Shown here piece by piece: positions 18,048 through 26,533 of a stretch of 64,000 bases of DNA. Source of the stretch: Commensalibacter melissae (GTDB taxonomy: Bacteria > Pseudomonadota > Alphaproteobacteria > Acetobacterales > Acetobacteraceae); the NCBI RefSeq assembly GCF_003691365.1, contig NZ_CP033087.1:572501-636500 (forward strand). The letters run 5' to 3'. Positions within the stretch are counted from its first letter, which is position 1, and every line of letters starts with the position of its first letter. The position numbers were made by a program, and so were the translations under genes. Under the pieces are notes generated by a model. That model saw only the letters and a program-made list of their open reading frames with translations. It was not told the DNA's origin and did not search any database.

Positions 18048-18710
18048 TTAGGAATGATTTTGAAGTTGGCGTTTTAAGGCTGCAATCAAAGCGGATACAT
18101 CATTTTGATGACGTGCAATAAAAGATGTGTAATCTCCTCTTTGAGTTACGGCAAGTGACGCATTTTCACCAATAATATCAACAACCATTGGGGAGCCATT
18201 TTTAATTTCAATAATCCACTGAATGACGACATCTGGCTGTTTTGGACGTTTCAAGGTAGTCTGAATGGATTTTTTGTTTCCCTCTGTTGACGTAATTTCG
18301 CCAATGGTAAATGAAACCCCTTTATATTCTCCAAGCCGATTGGTAATTGAATTAACGAGTACCTGATGAAAAAGCTGGGTATATTCTTGTTGCTGGTCTG
18401 AAGTGGCGACCCTCCAAAAACGCCCCAGACAGAATTTCGCGATACCATCGACATCAACATATTTATTCAAAATAGGCAGAAATTTTTCTTTTTGTTCAGT
18501 CTTCGAATAATCTGCATTTACAATGGCAACCATTTCATTCCCGGTGGATCGCAGCCACTCTTTCAACTGATTGTCGGAATAGGTGGCTTCTGAAGCATGA
18601 ACTTGGGTTATAAGAGGGAAAATCGCTTGTTTTGAAACAACGTTCCCGGCAAGGAGAATACCGCTAATCGCAAGTGCAGGAAAAAAGATTTTACAGGGAT
18701 GAATTTTCAA
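18048..18710 (-). CDS. mlaC: MlaC-family phospholipid-binding periplasmic protein
   Basis: MlaC shuttles phospholipids between the MlaA-porin complex in the outer membrane and the MlaFEDB ABC transporter in the inner membrane. The N-terminus has a signal peptide (basic MKIHPCK, hydrophobic core, Ala-rich region ending near 'VHASEA'). The mature part has the family pattern 'FLPILNKYVDVDGIAKFCLGRFWRVATSDQQQEYTQLF' around residues 75-115 and 'VVDIIGENASLAVTQRGDYTSFI' near 175-198. At 220 residues it has the expected size. It starts 15 bases after the stop of mlaA and is clearly its operon partner. mlaFEDB is not in this window. Confidence 0.9.
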   Translation of the reverse strand: MKIHPCKIFFPALAISGILLAGNVVSKQAIFPLITQVHASEATYSDNQLKEWLRSTGNEMVAIVNADYSKTEQKEKFLPILNKYVDVDGIAKFCLGRFWRVATSDQQQEYTQLFHQVLVNSITNRLGEYKGVSFTIGEITSTEGNKKSIQTTLKRPKQPDVVIQWIIEIKNGSPMVVDIIGENASLAVTQRGDYTSFIARHQNDVSALIAALKRQLQNHS

Positions 18711-18725
18711 AATATAGCTCCTAAA

Positions 18726-19547
18726 TTATTTAACATACCATGCAGGGACAGTTGCTCTATGATCCTCGATAAGTGCTTTGATTTCAGCATCTTGCTGTTG
18801 TTGATAGGCACTTCGGATGGTTGCGTAAGGATCCAAAGAATCCTGTTGCAATTGATTCATTGCATCAAGATAATCAGCCCTCGAACTTATTACACCTAAA
18901 ATATTATATGCCCAGTTAAAAGTTATCAAGCCATATCCTCTGGGGACATAATTCCATGGTGACAGACCAACCGCAATGATGGATCCCCCACCTTCACGTA
19001 GAGAGGTTGGTCCCATGAAGGGAACGAATAGATAGGGACCTGATTTTACGCCCCAACTGGCCAGAGTCATACCGGGGGTGGTGTCATGATGTTTATATCC
19101 AGCCATTTCGGCTACATCTATTAATCCTCCAATTCCGGCCACCATGTTTATACACCAACGGGCAAAAGCATCTCCAGCGCGTCTTGATTTACCTGCCCCG
19201 ACATCTGAGAAAAAGACAACGGGTTCATCCATGGTGCGTATCATATTGCTGAGTGATTTCCGGATCACTTTTGGCACCGCCCATACATACGCTTTGGCTA
19301 CAGGTTTCAGCGTATATTTATCCATTTTCATTGTAAAATTGTACATTTTACGATTGGTTGGCTCATATTTGTCATTATTATGTTTATATTCAGCCAAGGC
19401 TTCAGGATCTTTTGGTGGCGGATTACTGCATCCATTCAGAAAAATGCCAAGACAGCCCAGAAAAGTTAAGCAAGGTAATAAAAAATTCTTTTTTTTCAGT
19501 TCGGATGATTTTGGAAAATTAAAGAAAGAAAATAGGGTGAAATTCAT
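18726..19547 (-). CDS. mlaA: MlaA (VacJ) outer-membrane lipoprotein
   Basis: MlaA sits in the outer membrane next to a porin and removes misplaced phospholipids from the outer leaflet. A lipobox (F-L-N-G-C) places the lipidated cysteine at residue 40, so the signal peptide is longer than usual; a later start is possible but none is clearly better. Family motifs follow: 'YEPTNRKMYNFTMKMD' near 60, 'GDAFARWCINMVAGIGGLIDVA' near 125-147, 'WGVKSGPYLFVPFMGPTSLR' near 162-181 and 'DYLDAMNQLQQDSLDPYATIRSAYQQ'. The length of 273 is normal. It is the first gene of an mlaA-mlaC operon. Confidence 0.93.
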   Translation of the reverse strand: MNFTLFSFFNFPKSSELKKKNFLLPCLTFLGCLGIFLNGCSNPPPKDPEALAEYKHNNDKYEPTNRKMYNFTMKMDKYTLKPVAKAYVWAVPKVIRKSLSNMIRTMDEPVVFFSDVGAGKSRRAGDAFARWCINMVAGIGGLIDVAEMAGYKHHDTTPGMTLASWGVKSGPYLFVPFMGPTSLREGGGSIIAVGLSPWNYVPRGYGLITFNWAYNILGVISSRADYLDAMNQLQQDSLDPYATIRSAYQQQQDAEIKALIEDHRATVPAWYVK

Positions 19548-19708
19548 GGCAACCTTTGTTAACTTTTAATTCGTTATAACAATTTTAAATTTTGATCATA
19601 CAATTTAAATGAATTAAATAAATAATCATAACAATTTAGGCAATAACAATTCAGAACATAGCAGATTCATCATTAAACAACAGAAAAAAGAATTTGTATT
19701 AATTAAAA

Positions 19709-19785
19709 TTGAGACATGAAAGATCTGATTGTGGTAATAAAACAACAAATAACGAAAGATCTTTTATGTTATGCTCATGTCTCAA
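19709..19785. repeat. Long imperfect hairpin upstream of mlaA, downstream of djlA
   Basis: TTGAGACATGA (19709-19719) is the exact reverse complement of 19775-19785. Just inside, AAAGATCT (19719-19726) can pair with AGATCTTT (19757-19764). The motif GAAAGATCT also occurs twice in direct orientation (19718 and 19754). On the - strand the helix is followed by the T-rich AATTTTAATT, so it may end djlA transcription, or it may belong to the mlaA leader. Confidence 0.5.
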
Positions 19786-19829
19786 AATTAAAAATCTGAT
19801 CCAAAAGATTATATAGAAAATTGTTGAAA

Positions 19830-20660
19830 TTAAATTCCACGATTATGTTTAATATAATCCCATGCAGCATTAATTTTTACGATTTTTTGGTTTGCCTTTT
19901 CAATTTCCTGTGGATTTCCCCCTTTTGCTGCAATAAGGTCAGGATGATAGATGCGAACAAGTTCACGCCAACGGTTGCGGATAGTTTCGGTATCCGTTTT
20001 AGGATCAACCCCAAGTATTACGTATGCATCAGGTTCGTCAGAAACAGAACGGGGACTGCCTCCTTGGGCTGCATAATCCCATACTCGTTCTGAGAGACCG
20101 AATATATGCTGGATATGTCGCAAATATTTTTCTTCAAGCGGATGAAGAGGTTTCGATTTTTTTAAATCAGAACGGGCCAGCATATATAGAAGGATAAAAA
20201 CATTTTCAAGTTTGCCTTTTTCCTCTTGAAAATTGTGTTTAAGAATTTTTGCAAATTTTGGATAATCATCAACTCTTGAACGGGCCCGATCAAAAAGCAT
20301 ACCTATTTGCTTTTCTTGCTGTGGTGGAATATGAAGATGATGTTTAAAATAATCAACCTCACTTCGGTTGACCGGACCATCACATTTGGCAAGCTTGGCA
20401 GATAAAATGATGAGACATAATGCCATAACTTGCTCTTTTTTACCGGCATTTGAGGCCATTTGCACAGCAATATAGGTGCTGGCACCCACAAGATCGGGAG
20501 AGATCTTATGTTTCCATTGTTCAACCCATCCTCCCAAAGGTGGATTCAACAGCTTGTTTTTATCCGCAGCATGACCAATGGCAGCACCTAGTAATGCTCC
20601 AAGAGGACCACTTGTTGCGAAGCCGGCGATTGTTCCAAAAATTTTTCCAAAAACAGGCAT
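19830..20660 (-). CDS. djlA: DjlA-like co-chaperone (TerB-like domain plus C-terminal J-domain), 276 aa
   Basis: The N-terminus (about residues 5-32) is Gly/Ala-rich and hydrophobic, suggesting membrane insertion as in DjlA. Residues about 55-190 form a helical TerB-like domain ('LCLIILSAKLAKCDGPVNRSEVDYFK'). Residues about 210-275 are a J-domain with the essential HPD motif at 239-241 ('VRIYHPDLIAAKGG'). J-domains stimulate DnaK ATPase activity; DjlA acts at the inner membrane. The order of domains matches DjlA rather than DnaJ or CbpA. It is flanked by a hairpin downstream (19709-19785). Confidence 0.87.
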   Translation of the reverse strand: MPVFGKIFGTIAGFATSGPLGALLGAAIGHAADKNKLLNPPLGGWVEQWKHKISPDLVGASTYIAVQMASNAGKKEQVMALCLIILSAKLAKCDGPVNRSEVDYFKHHLHIPPQQEKQIGMLFDRARSRVDDYPKFAKILKHNFQEEKGKLENVFILLYMLARSDLKKSKPLHPLEEKYLRHIQHIFGLSERVWDYAAQGGSPRSVSDEPDAYVILGVDPKTDTETIRNRWRELVRIYHPDLIAAKGGNPQEIEKANQKIVKINAAWDYIKHNRGI

Positions 20661-20829
20661 TGAATTAATATAATAGAATTAAACTCGCTTCATTCTATTA
20701 TTCTTTTGTTAAAAGGCAAATTTATTTTAAAAGTTTTCGTGGCATATATTATCTGTAATATGAGGGATAATTTATTTATTTAATTACAGTCAATGATTTT
20801 TATTGAAAAAAGTTGGAAAAATCAAATAA

Positions 20830-21054
20830 TTATATATTTTTTAATATATAATGTAACGCTGTTAATCTTAGCATAGAGGATAGCGGATGATTTGCACACC
20901 GTTTTGCATCAATTTCAGTAATCAAATGAAGCAGGGTAAGATTTTTTGATACCGCCATTTGATCTAAAATATTCCAAAAGTCTTGTTCCAGAGCGATGCT
21001 TGTGCGATGGCCAGAAATTTGAAAACTGCGTTTTTTTAAATAATGTCGTGACAT
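20830..21054 (-). CDS. Ribbon-helix-helix domain protein, 74 aa
   Basis: A short protein matching the alphaproteobacterial RHH_4-type family: a beta strand 'KRSFQISGHRTSIALEQDFWNIL', then helices 'DQMAVSKNLTLLHLITEID' and 'SSMLRLTALHYIL'. RHH domains usually bind DNA as dimers. It starts 20 bases after queG on the same strand and so is probably co-transcribed with it. A function in queuosine metabolism is not implied. Regulatory targets are unknown. Confidence 0.8.
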   Translation of the reverse strand: MSRHYLKKRSFQISGHRTSIALEQDFWNILDQMAVSKNLTLLHLITEIDAKRCANHPLSSMLRLTALHYILKNI

Positions 21055-21074
21055 GATTTTTAATTGGCTTGCAA

Positions 21075-22133
21075 TTATACGGATATCATAAATTGATCAA
21101 ATGCCCATTGGGCTGTTTCCTTAATAATAGCATTATCATGATTTTTCCAATTTATTATTAGTGGTAAAAGATTTTCTATATTTGAATTACCTGCTGCAAT
21201 CAGGATATTCCTGATAAATCGTAAATGACCAATACGCTTTACAGGAGATCCAGTGAAAAAACTTCTGAAATCTTCCTCATTGAATTGAAGAAATTTTGCA
21301 AGTGGGGGTGAAACAAGTTCGGTTCGAGCCTGTAACTTGATGTGACGACTTTGACTGGCGAAACTATTCCATGGACAAACAGCCAGACAATCATCACAAC
21401 CGTAAATTCGATTATGCATTGCCTTACGAAATTCGATGGGGATACTGCCGGCATATTCTATAGTGAGATACGAAATACAGCGTTTTGCATCCAGTTTAAA
21501 AGGCTCGGGAAAAGCTTGAGTTGGACAGGAAACCAAGCATTTTTTACAGGAACCACAATGTGATTTGCTTGCAGGTAGAGGGGGAATATGAAGGGTGGTC
21601 AATATCTCACTTAAAAAAAGCCAACTGCCAAATTGACGGGAAACCAGATTTGTATGTTTTCCCTGCCAACCTAAACCTGCCTTTTGCGCGAGAGGTTTTT
21701 CCATGATGGGTGCCGTATCGACAAAAACCTTAACCTGTTCATTATTTGAATAATATTTTGTCTCTTTTAATATAAATTGGGCTAAATGTTTCAGCCATCC
21801 CTTGATTATATCATGATAGTCCCGATTACGGGCGTAAACAGATATATTTGCATATTCAGGATGTTTAAGATTTTCCAGGGGATTTTCCCGGGGACCATAA
21901 TTTACTCCCAAGACAATTGCCGTTTTCACTTCTGGCCATAAATGGTGGGGACTGGAACGATAATATAGACGATCTTCCAACCACTGCATGGTTCCATGTC
22001 GTTTGAGAGAAACAAACTCCTTAAGCAAAGCCGCTTTTTCTGGTGGAAGAGATGCTTCACAAATGCCACATTGATCAAATCCCAATTCAATCGCTTTTTT
22101 TTGAATAAGTTTGGAAAAATTTTTAGGTAGCAT
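21075..22133 (-). CDS. queG: Epoxyqueuosine reductase QueG
   Basis: Catalyses the last step of queuosine synthesis, epoxyqueuosine to queuosine in tRNA, using cobalamin and two 4Fe-4S clusters. Cluster cysteines are visible: C193, C196, C199, C203 ('CGSCKKCLVSC') and C246, C249, C253 ('CDDCLAVC'). The proposed proton donor Asp is D139 in 'VFVDTAPIMEKPLA'. The length of 352 is standard, and the C-terminal part is the expected HEAT-like extension ('HLRFIRNILIAAGNS'). The dependence on cobalamin links it with bluB about 3 kb away. tgt and queA of the same pathway lie at 30-32.6 kb. Confidence 0.96.
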   Translation of the reverse strand: MLPKNFSKLIQKKAIELGFDQCGICEASLPPEKAALLKEFVSLKRHGTMQWLEDRLYYRSSPHHLWPEVKTAIVLGVNYGPRENPLENLKHPEYANISVYARNRDYHDIIKGWLKHLAQFILKETKYYSNNEQVKVFVDTAPIMEKPLAQKAGLGWQGKHTNLVSRQFGSWLFLSEILTTLHIPPLPASKSHCGSCKKCLVSCPTQAFPEPFKLDAKRCISYLTIEYAGSIPIEFRKAMHNRIYGCDDCLAVCPWNSFASQSRHIKLQARTELVSPPLAKFLQFNEEDFRSFFTGSPVKRIGHLRFIRNILIAAGNSNIENLLPLIINWKNHDNAIIKETAQWAFDQFMISV

Positions 22134-22502
22134 GAAGATATGAATATATAACTACATCAATTGTAATTCAGATTATCTATTTTATAGAATAGGTTTGTAT
22201 ATTCAAACAAGTTTTCTTTAAGTGTAAAAAACATTCTTAAAATGAAAATTATCCAGAGACATGATTTTTATTGTCACGTAAATAAATATAGAAATAGGTC
22301 ATGATTATAGTTTTATTTGCAATTGACCTAATTATTTAAAAATTGTAACGTCATAATTAAAGAACAAATAATAAGTTGTTGTTTTAAGAAAAGTAATAAT
22401 TCAAATAAAAATTCAGTTTATCAATTAAACAATTGTACGGTTTTTTTTAAATCACAAACTTTATAAGTATTCAATTAAGATCACGTAAAGGGGTAAGTAA
22501 AA
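22134..22502. other. AT-rich divergent intergenic region (queG / ndh)
   Basis: 369 bases between divergently transcribed queG and the NADH dehydrogenase gene, presumably holding both promoters. A ribosome binding site (AAAGGGG, near 22488-22494) precedes the ndh ATG. No clear -10/-35 pair, operator repeat or RNA gene could be singled out in the A/T background. Confidence 0.4.
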
Positions 22503-23747
22503 ATGCAGAAAAAACGTATTGTTGTATTAGGAGGTGGAATTTCAGGAATGGAATTCGTGACCCGATTATCCTCTTTATTGAAATCTGAACAATATGAATT
22601 AATGTTAATTGATAAAAGCGAATATCATATTTGGAAACCGATGCTGCATACATTTGCTGCAGGAAGTGCGAAACCCAATGAACAGGGGATTAACTTTCTT
22701 ACACAGGCCAAACGTGATGGTTATATCTTTAATCCGGGAAATGTTTCAAAAATTGACTTGAAACAGAGAAAAATCACTTTAGACGCATTATATGACAAAA
22801 CCAATAAAGAAATACTTCCGGAACGGAATATTGAATTTGATTACTTGGTTATTTCGATGGGCAGTAAAACCAATGATTTTAACACTAAAGGTGTAAAAGA
22901 ATATGCCTATCCAATTGATGATCTGGATCATGCCCTTGATTTTTACAATGATTTAAGGAATTTTATAATACAAGCTGCAATTTTGAAGGAAAAGCATCAT
23001 GTTGTCATTGTTGGGGCCGGAGCGACTGGAGTTGAGTTAAGCGGTGAAATTATCTATCAGCTTAAACAGTCTTCACAGTATGTTGGGTATGATTTTACCG
23101 ATTATTTGCATTTGACAGTTGTGCAATCGGGGGATCAGATCTTACCCACTTTTGAGAAAGAAATTGGTAATGCTGTCAAAGTGACCATGAATAAAATTGG
23201 CATAAATACTTTGTTATCAGCGCGCGTAAAGGAAGTAACCAAGGATCACGTATATCTTGAAAATGGTGCTGTAATTCCTGCAGATCAGGTTGCTTGGACA
23301 ACCGGAATAAAAGGTGATAATTTATTGCAGGAAATTGATGGTGTCGAATATTCCAAACGATCCCAGATTGTTGTGACCCCACGATTACAAGTCATTGGGT
23401 TTCCCTATGTATTTGCAATGGGAGATTGCTCTTCTGTTCAAGATAACTCTTTACCACCAACCTCACAGGTGGCTACGCAACAGGCCTACTATTTAAGTCG
23501 TAATTTTTTTAAACTGATTCAAGATCCTGCTTCGGTCAACCCTTTTGATTATAAAGATTATGGTTCACTTGTCAGCGTTGGACGTTATCAATCTTTTGGT
23601 GTTTTTGGTCATCATATTGCAATAAGAGGGTGGGTTGCAAAAATTGCACATTTATATTTGTATCGCTCACATCAAATCAGAATATTGGGTTTGAGACGTG
23701 CAATCAGCGCAATTTTGGCAGATAAATTCAGAAAGCTGTCAATATAG
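22503..23747 (+). CDS. ndh: Type II NADH:quinone dehydrogenase
   Basis: A non-proton-pumping NADH dehydrogenase that passes electrons from NADH through FAD to quinone at the cytoplasmic face of the inner membrane. The FAD site is 'VVLGGGISGMEFVTRL' (residues 7-22). The NADH site is 'VVIVGAGATGVELSGEI' near 167-183. The FAD-contacting 'VFAMGDCSSV' lies near 307-316, followed by 'TSQVATQQAYYLSRNFF'. The C-terminal amphipathic part (about 355-414, 'LYRSHQIRILGLRRAISAIL') is suited to membrane attachment. The length of 414 fits. Such enzymes are a hallmark of acetic acid bacteria respiration. Confidence 0.92.
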   Translation: MQKKRIVVLGGGISGMEFVTRLSSLLKSEQYELMLIDKSEYHIWKPMLHTFAAGSAKPNEQGINFLTQAKRDGYIFNPGNVSKIDLKQRKITLDALYDKTNKEILPERNIEFDYLVISMGSKTNDFNTKGVKEYAYPIDDLDHALDFYNDLRNFIIQAAILKEKHHVVIVGAGATGVELSGEIIYQLKQSSQYVGYDFTDYLHLTVVQSGDQILPTFEKEIGNAVKVTMNKIGINTLLSARVKEVTKDHVYLENGAVIPADQVAWTTGIKGDNLLQEIDGVEYSKRSQIVVTPRLQVIGFPYVFAMGDCSSVQDNSLPPTSQVATQQAYYLSRNFFKLIQDPASVNPFDYKDYGSLVSVGRYQSFGVFGHHIAIRGWVAKIAHLYLYRSHQIRILGLRRAISAILADKFRKLSI

Positions 23748-24062
23748 TTAGGCTCGATAAAAGGTTTTGGGTTTGCTTGTTTGTATTAAGAGCATAAATA
23801 AATCATATATCCACCACAGCCAGACAATTCCGCAAAAAACATAACCTATCAGGAATATTTTTGTAACTAATCCTAAAACCATAAGGAAAGCCATCAGGAT
23901 ACCGGTAAAAAATTTGTTGATATAGATACGATGCACCCCGAAGAAACCCAAAAAAAACCAAAGGATCATAGCGATTACAAATGATCGGTTTCTAACATTT
24001 AAATTGGTTACCAGACTTATTAATCTTTTACATTCCTTTAAAGTTAAATTGTTATTGAACAT
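23748..24062 (-). CDS. TM2-domain membrane protein, 104 aa
   Basis: Contains a TM2 domain: 'AMILWFFLGFFGVHRIYINKFFTGILM' then 'FCGIVWLWWIYDLFMLL', two membrane helices with a short turn and the conserved G-x-H-R-x-Y. The function of TM2 proteins in bacteria is mostly unknown. The gene ends exactly where the convergent ndh gene ends (23747/23748), leaving no space for a terminator. The start is supported by a GGAAGC box about 9 bases upstream. The first codons coincide with one arm of a repeat also found at 24201-24229. Confidence 0.85.
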   Translation of the reverse strand: MFNNNLTLKECKRLISLVTNLNVRNRSFVIAMILWFFLGFFGVHRIYINKFFTGILMAFLMVLGLVTKIFLIGYVFCGIVWLWWIYDLFMLLIQTSKPKTFYRA

Positions 24063-24200
24063 TGATGATTAGCTTCCATTAAAAATTAATGATCAATGTA
24101 TTATATAGTTTAAATATTTTGATTTTAAATGTATTGGGATATGGGAATGTAATATTAACTGTTTGTTAAAAAATATTAATAAATTATTGATTTATGTTTG

Positions 24201-24229
24201 ATCAATGTTCATTATTATTGAACATTGAT
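24201..24229. repeat. Perfect 11-bp inverted repeat, one arm shared with the TM2 gene start
   Basis: ATCAATGTTCA (24201-24211) and TGAACATTGAT (24219-24229) are exact reverse complements around a 7-base loop. The same TGAACATTGAT occurs at 24056-24066, over the start codon of the TM2 gene, in a near-identical stretch of about 18 bases. It lies 45 bases after the VOC gene stop on the - strand and may be a terminator, a leader structure or a partial duplication. Confidence 0.55.
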
Positions 24230-24273
24230 TGTAAATAATATGTAACAAACTTTGAATCATTCAAGAAACTATT

Positions 24274-24648
24274 CTATTCTTCATAAAAAGCGCAAAGTTT
24301 GTTTCCATCAGGATCACGAAGATAAGCCAGATATTTATTTGTTCCTTTGCGTAAACCTGGAGGGTCCTCAATTGACACACCACCATTGGCTATTCCTGCG
24401 GCATGGAATTGATTGACCTGTTCGGGAGAGTTCATTTGAAATCCGATAGTTCCACCATTGGAATAAGTTGCAGCCTGTCCGTTGATTGGCTTGCAAATAA
24501 TCAGTTTTTGACCATCCTTCGCATAAAAAGGGCGCCCCTTTTTATCAAATCCTGAATCGGAAAGATTCATAACCTTGAAAATAGCATCATAGAATTTCTT
24601 TGCTTTTTCTATATTGTTGGTGCCGACGCAGATATGACTGAATAACAT
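24274..24648 (-). CDS. VOC-family protein (glyoxalase/bleomycin-resistance fold), 124 aa
   Basis: Typical VOC layout: 'FSHICVGTNNIEKAKKFYDAIFKVM' at the N-terminus (metal-ligand H at residue 5), and 'YLAYLRDPDGNKLCAFYEE' at the C-terminus, with D-P-D-G-N-K and the terminal Glu pair. The fold supports metal-dependent lyases, dioxygenases and antibiotic-binding proteins. The substrate here is unknown; cytoplasmic. The RBS (AAGGAAA, - strand) precedes the ATG by a normal distance. Monocistronic by position. Confidence 0.87.
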   Translation of the reverse strand: MLFSHICVGTNNIEKAKKFYDAIFKVMNLSDSGFDKKGRPFYAKDGQKLIICKPINGQAATYSNGGTIGFQMNSPEQVNQFHAAGIANGGVSIEDPPGLRKGTNKYLAYLRDPDGNKLCAFYEE

Positions 24649-24708
24649 GTTTATTTCCTTATAAAATTACTTGATTTGTATAAATAGGTTAGAATTGATA
24701 TTGCCTTT

Positions 24709-26139
24709 TCACAATGAATTTTTTAATCTTTTGATTGTTTTTGAAGAAAAATGAGAGAAATTAAATCGTATCTCTTCTTGAGACCCTCCAAATTCTTCAC
24801 CCTTTGCAATAATTATTTTTTGTTTTAACCATTCCTGTAAAAGGGTGGACAATTCCTTGTTTTTGTCTGGAGGACATTTTGAATAGAGATAAAGTCCACC
24901 TTTTGGAGGTTGAAATTGGAACAGAGATTGGTAATTTTGATCCAACCAATGACATAGATTCTTTGCTTTTTTCGAAAGTTTTTTCTGTAAAAAATTGAAA
25001 TGATTATCCATTTGATGGGTTAAATAATATTGGGCAAGTAATTGTGGTAAAACACTTATTCCACCCTCGATTTGACGTCTAACATTGGCAAGCTGATGGA
25101 TAATGGGACGAGGGGCTATAATCCAACCAACACGGATTGCCTTACCAATATATTTAGATAAAGAACCAAGATATATAACCTGTTTGTATTTGTCATACAT
25201 TTTGATAGATCTACAATCAGTATTCTCATCAAACGAAAGCAGGCTATATGCATCATCTTCAATAAGAGGAATTTGATTATCATGACAAAGCCGTAGGATT
25301 TCTTTTTTACGAAAAGATGAAAGGATTGAACCGGTTGGATTTTGAAAAACTGGATTTAAAAAAATCATTTTTACGGGATGTTTACGAATCAATTTCTGGA
25401 GTATTTCTGGGTTCACCCCATTTTGATCCAGTGCAGCAGGATGAACACGTAAACCGGAAGCTTGAAAAATGGGAAGTCGGAAAAAAGAGGAAGGGGTTTC
25501 TACCGCAATATGATCGCCTGGTCCTAACAAGGTTTGAGTCAATAAAAAAAGGGCTTGCTGAGTTCCAGTTGTGATTAGAATTTCGGATAGGTCAACTGAT
25601 ATACCTATACGTTTTTTCATATGATATTGAACGGCCTGGCGAAAGGAATAAAGACCTAGAAGAGTAGTTTCATCATCTTGTTCTAACGATAGAACATGTT
25701 GCCAGGGTAAATCGGTAGGATCAATTTTTGGTAAAAGGGAAGGTGCAAGATCACCAGTTGCCATATCAATAAGGTTGATATGCTTTTCCTGAGCCTTTTT
25801 ACGTAATTCTTGTATATGAATCTGATAGGGATCTCGCTGATATTGGGTATATACCGATTTGACAGGATACCAATTCATTGATGGATAAAGATTTATTTCA
25901 TGTTTGAGCGGATTTACATATGATCCACTGCCTATTTTTCGAATTAATAATTTTCGATCTGTCAATTCGTTCAATGCACGGATAACAGTTGAACGATTGA
26001 TGTTCAGGAGATGGCTCAACTGCCTTTCAGAAGGCAATCGTTCACCAGGACCTAGGGTACCATTGATAATGGCTTGCTGAATAAGATGAGTAAGTTGTTG
26101 ATATAACGGTTTATTGGAAGAGGAAGACAAAGTCCACAT
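24709..26139 (-). CDS. MocR/GntR-type PLP-dependent regulator, candidate PdxR
   Basis: N-terminal GntR winged helix (about residues 5-70: 'PLYQQLTHLIQQAIINGTLGPGERLPSERQLSHLLNINRSTVIRAL') joined to a fold-type I aminotransferase domain with the PLP lysine in 'YLGSLSKYIGKAIRVGW' near 330. MocR proteins sense PLP or amines and activate or repress a neighbouring operon. This gene is divergent from pdxS-pdxT, exactly the layout of PdxR in other bacteria, so it is probably the PLP-responsive activator of that operon. ATG 26139 is preferred over the upstream TTG (26148) because the AGGG box lies only about 2 bases from the TTG. Function is inferred by context. Confidence 0.85.
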   Translation of the reverse strand: MWTLSSSSNKPLYQQLTHLIQQAIINGTLGPGERLPSERQLSHLLNINRSTVIRALNELTDRKLLIRKIGSGSYVNPLKHEINLYPSMNWYPVKSVYTQYQRDPYQIHIQELRKKAQEKHINLIDMATGDLAPSLLPKIDPTDLPWQHVLSLEQDDETTLLGLYSFRQAVQYHMKKRIGISVDLSEILITTGTQQALFLLTQTLLGPGDHIAVETPSSFFRLPIFQASGLRVHPAALDQNGVNPEILQKLIRKHPVKMIFLNPVFQNPTGSILSSFRKKEILRLCHDNQIPLIEDDAYSLLSFDENTDCRSIKMYDKYKQVIYLGSLSKYIGKAIRVGWIIAPRPIIHQLANVRRQIEGGISVLPQLLAQYYLTHQMDNHFNFLQKKLSKKAKNLCHWLDQNYQSLFQFQPPKGGLYLYSKCPPDKNKELSTLLQEWLKQKIIIAKGEEFGGSQEEIRFNFSHFSSKTIKRLKNSL

Positions 26140-26533
26140 GATGATCAAACCCTGAATACAGAGTCATGATATAATATTAATATTTTTTTTACTATATTAT
26201 TTTTTTATAAGAAATGTGGAATTATTTCCATTGCTGGATATTATCAAGCTAGGTTTTTGGTTATAAAGCATATCCCTTTCAAAATTGCCGATTGTATTTA
26301 TTGTAAAGGCATCGAACGATCTTTCTATTATCCCTTCTACAAACGGGAAACTTTTTGTCAAATTTATAATTCCAGTTGATCCGGCATTGCTTATTAGTCA
26401 TGTACTTCTCAAGTGAGTTTATAAATTTAAAGATTACATATAAATTGGATGGGTTTGAATCATACCAATTGGATGTTTTAATTCCCTGAATGTTTATGTA
26501 TGATAATCTTAATTTAAACCGGAGAATATATTA
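26140..26533. promoter_or_regulatory. pdxR-pdxS divergent control region with direct repeat
   Basis: AATTGGATG occurs at 26443-26451 and again at 26467-26475, a 24-base period, about 60-90 bases before the pdxS start. The second copy is preceded by CATACC. MocR regulators typically bind direct repeats, so this pair is a candidate PdxR operator. A -10-like TATGAT follows at 26499-26504. GGAG (26521-26524) is the pdxS ribosome binding site. The rest of the region shows no further structure. Confidence 0.5.

Noticed and set aside
26140-26533. Possible PLP or other riboswitch in the pdxS leader
   Set aside because: No conserved multi-stem structure could be recognised; the direct repeat and the neighbouring MocR gene explain regulation better.
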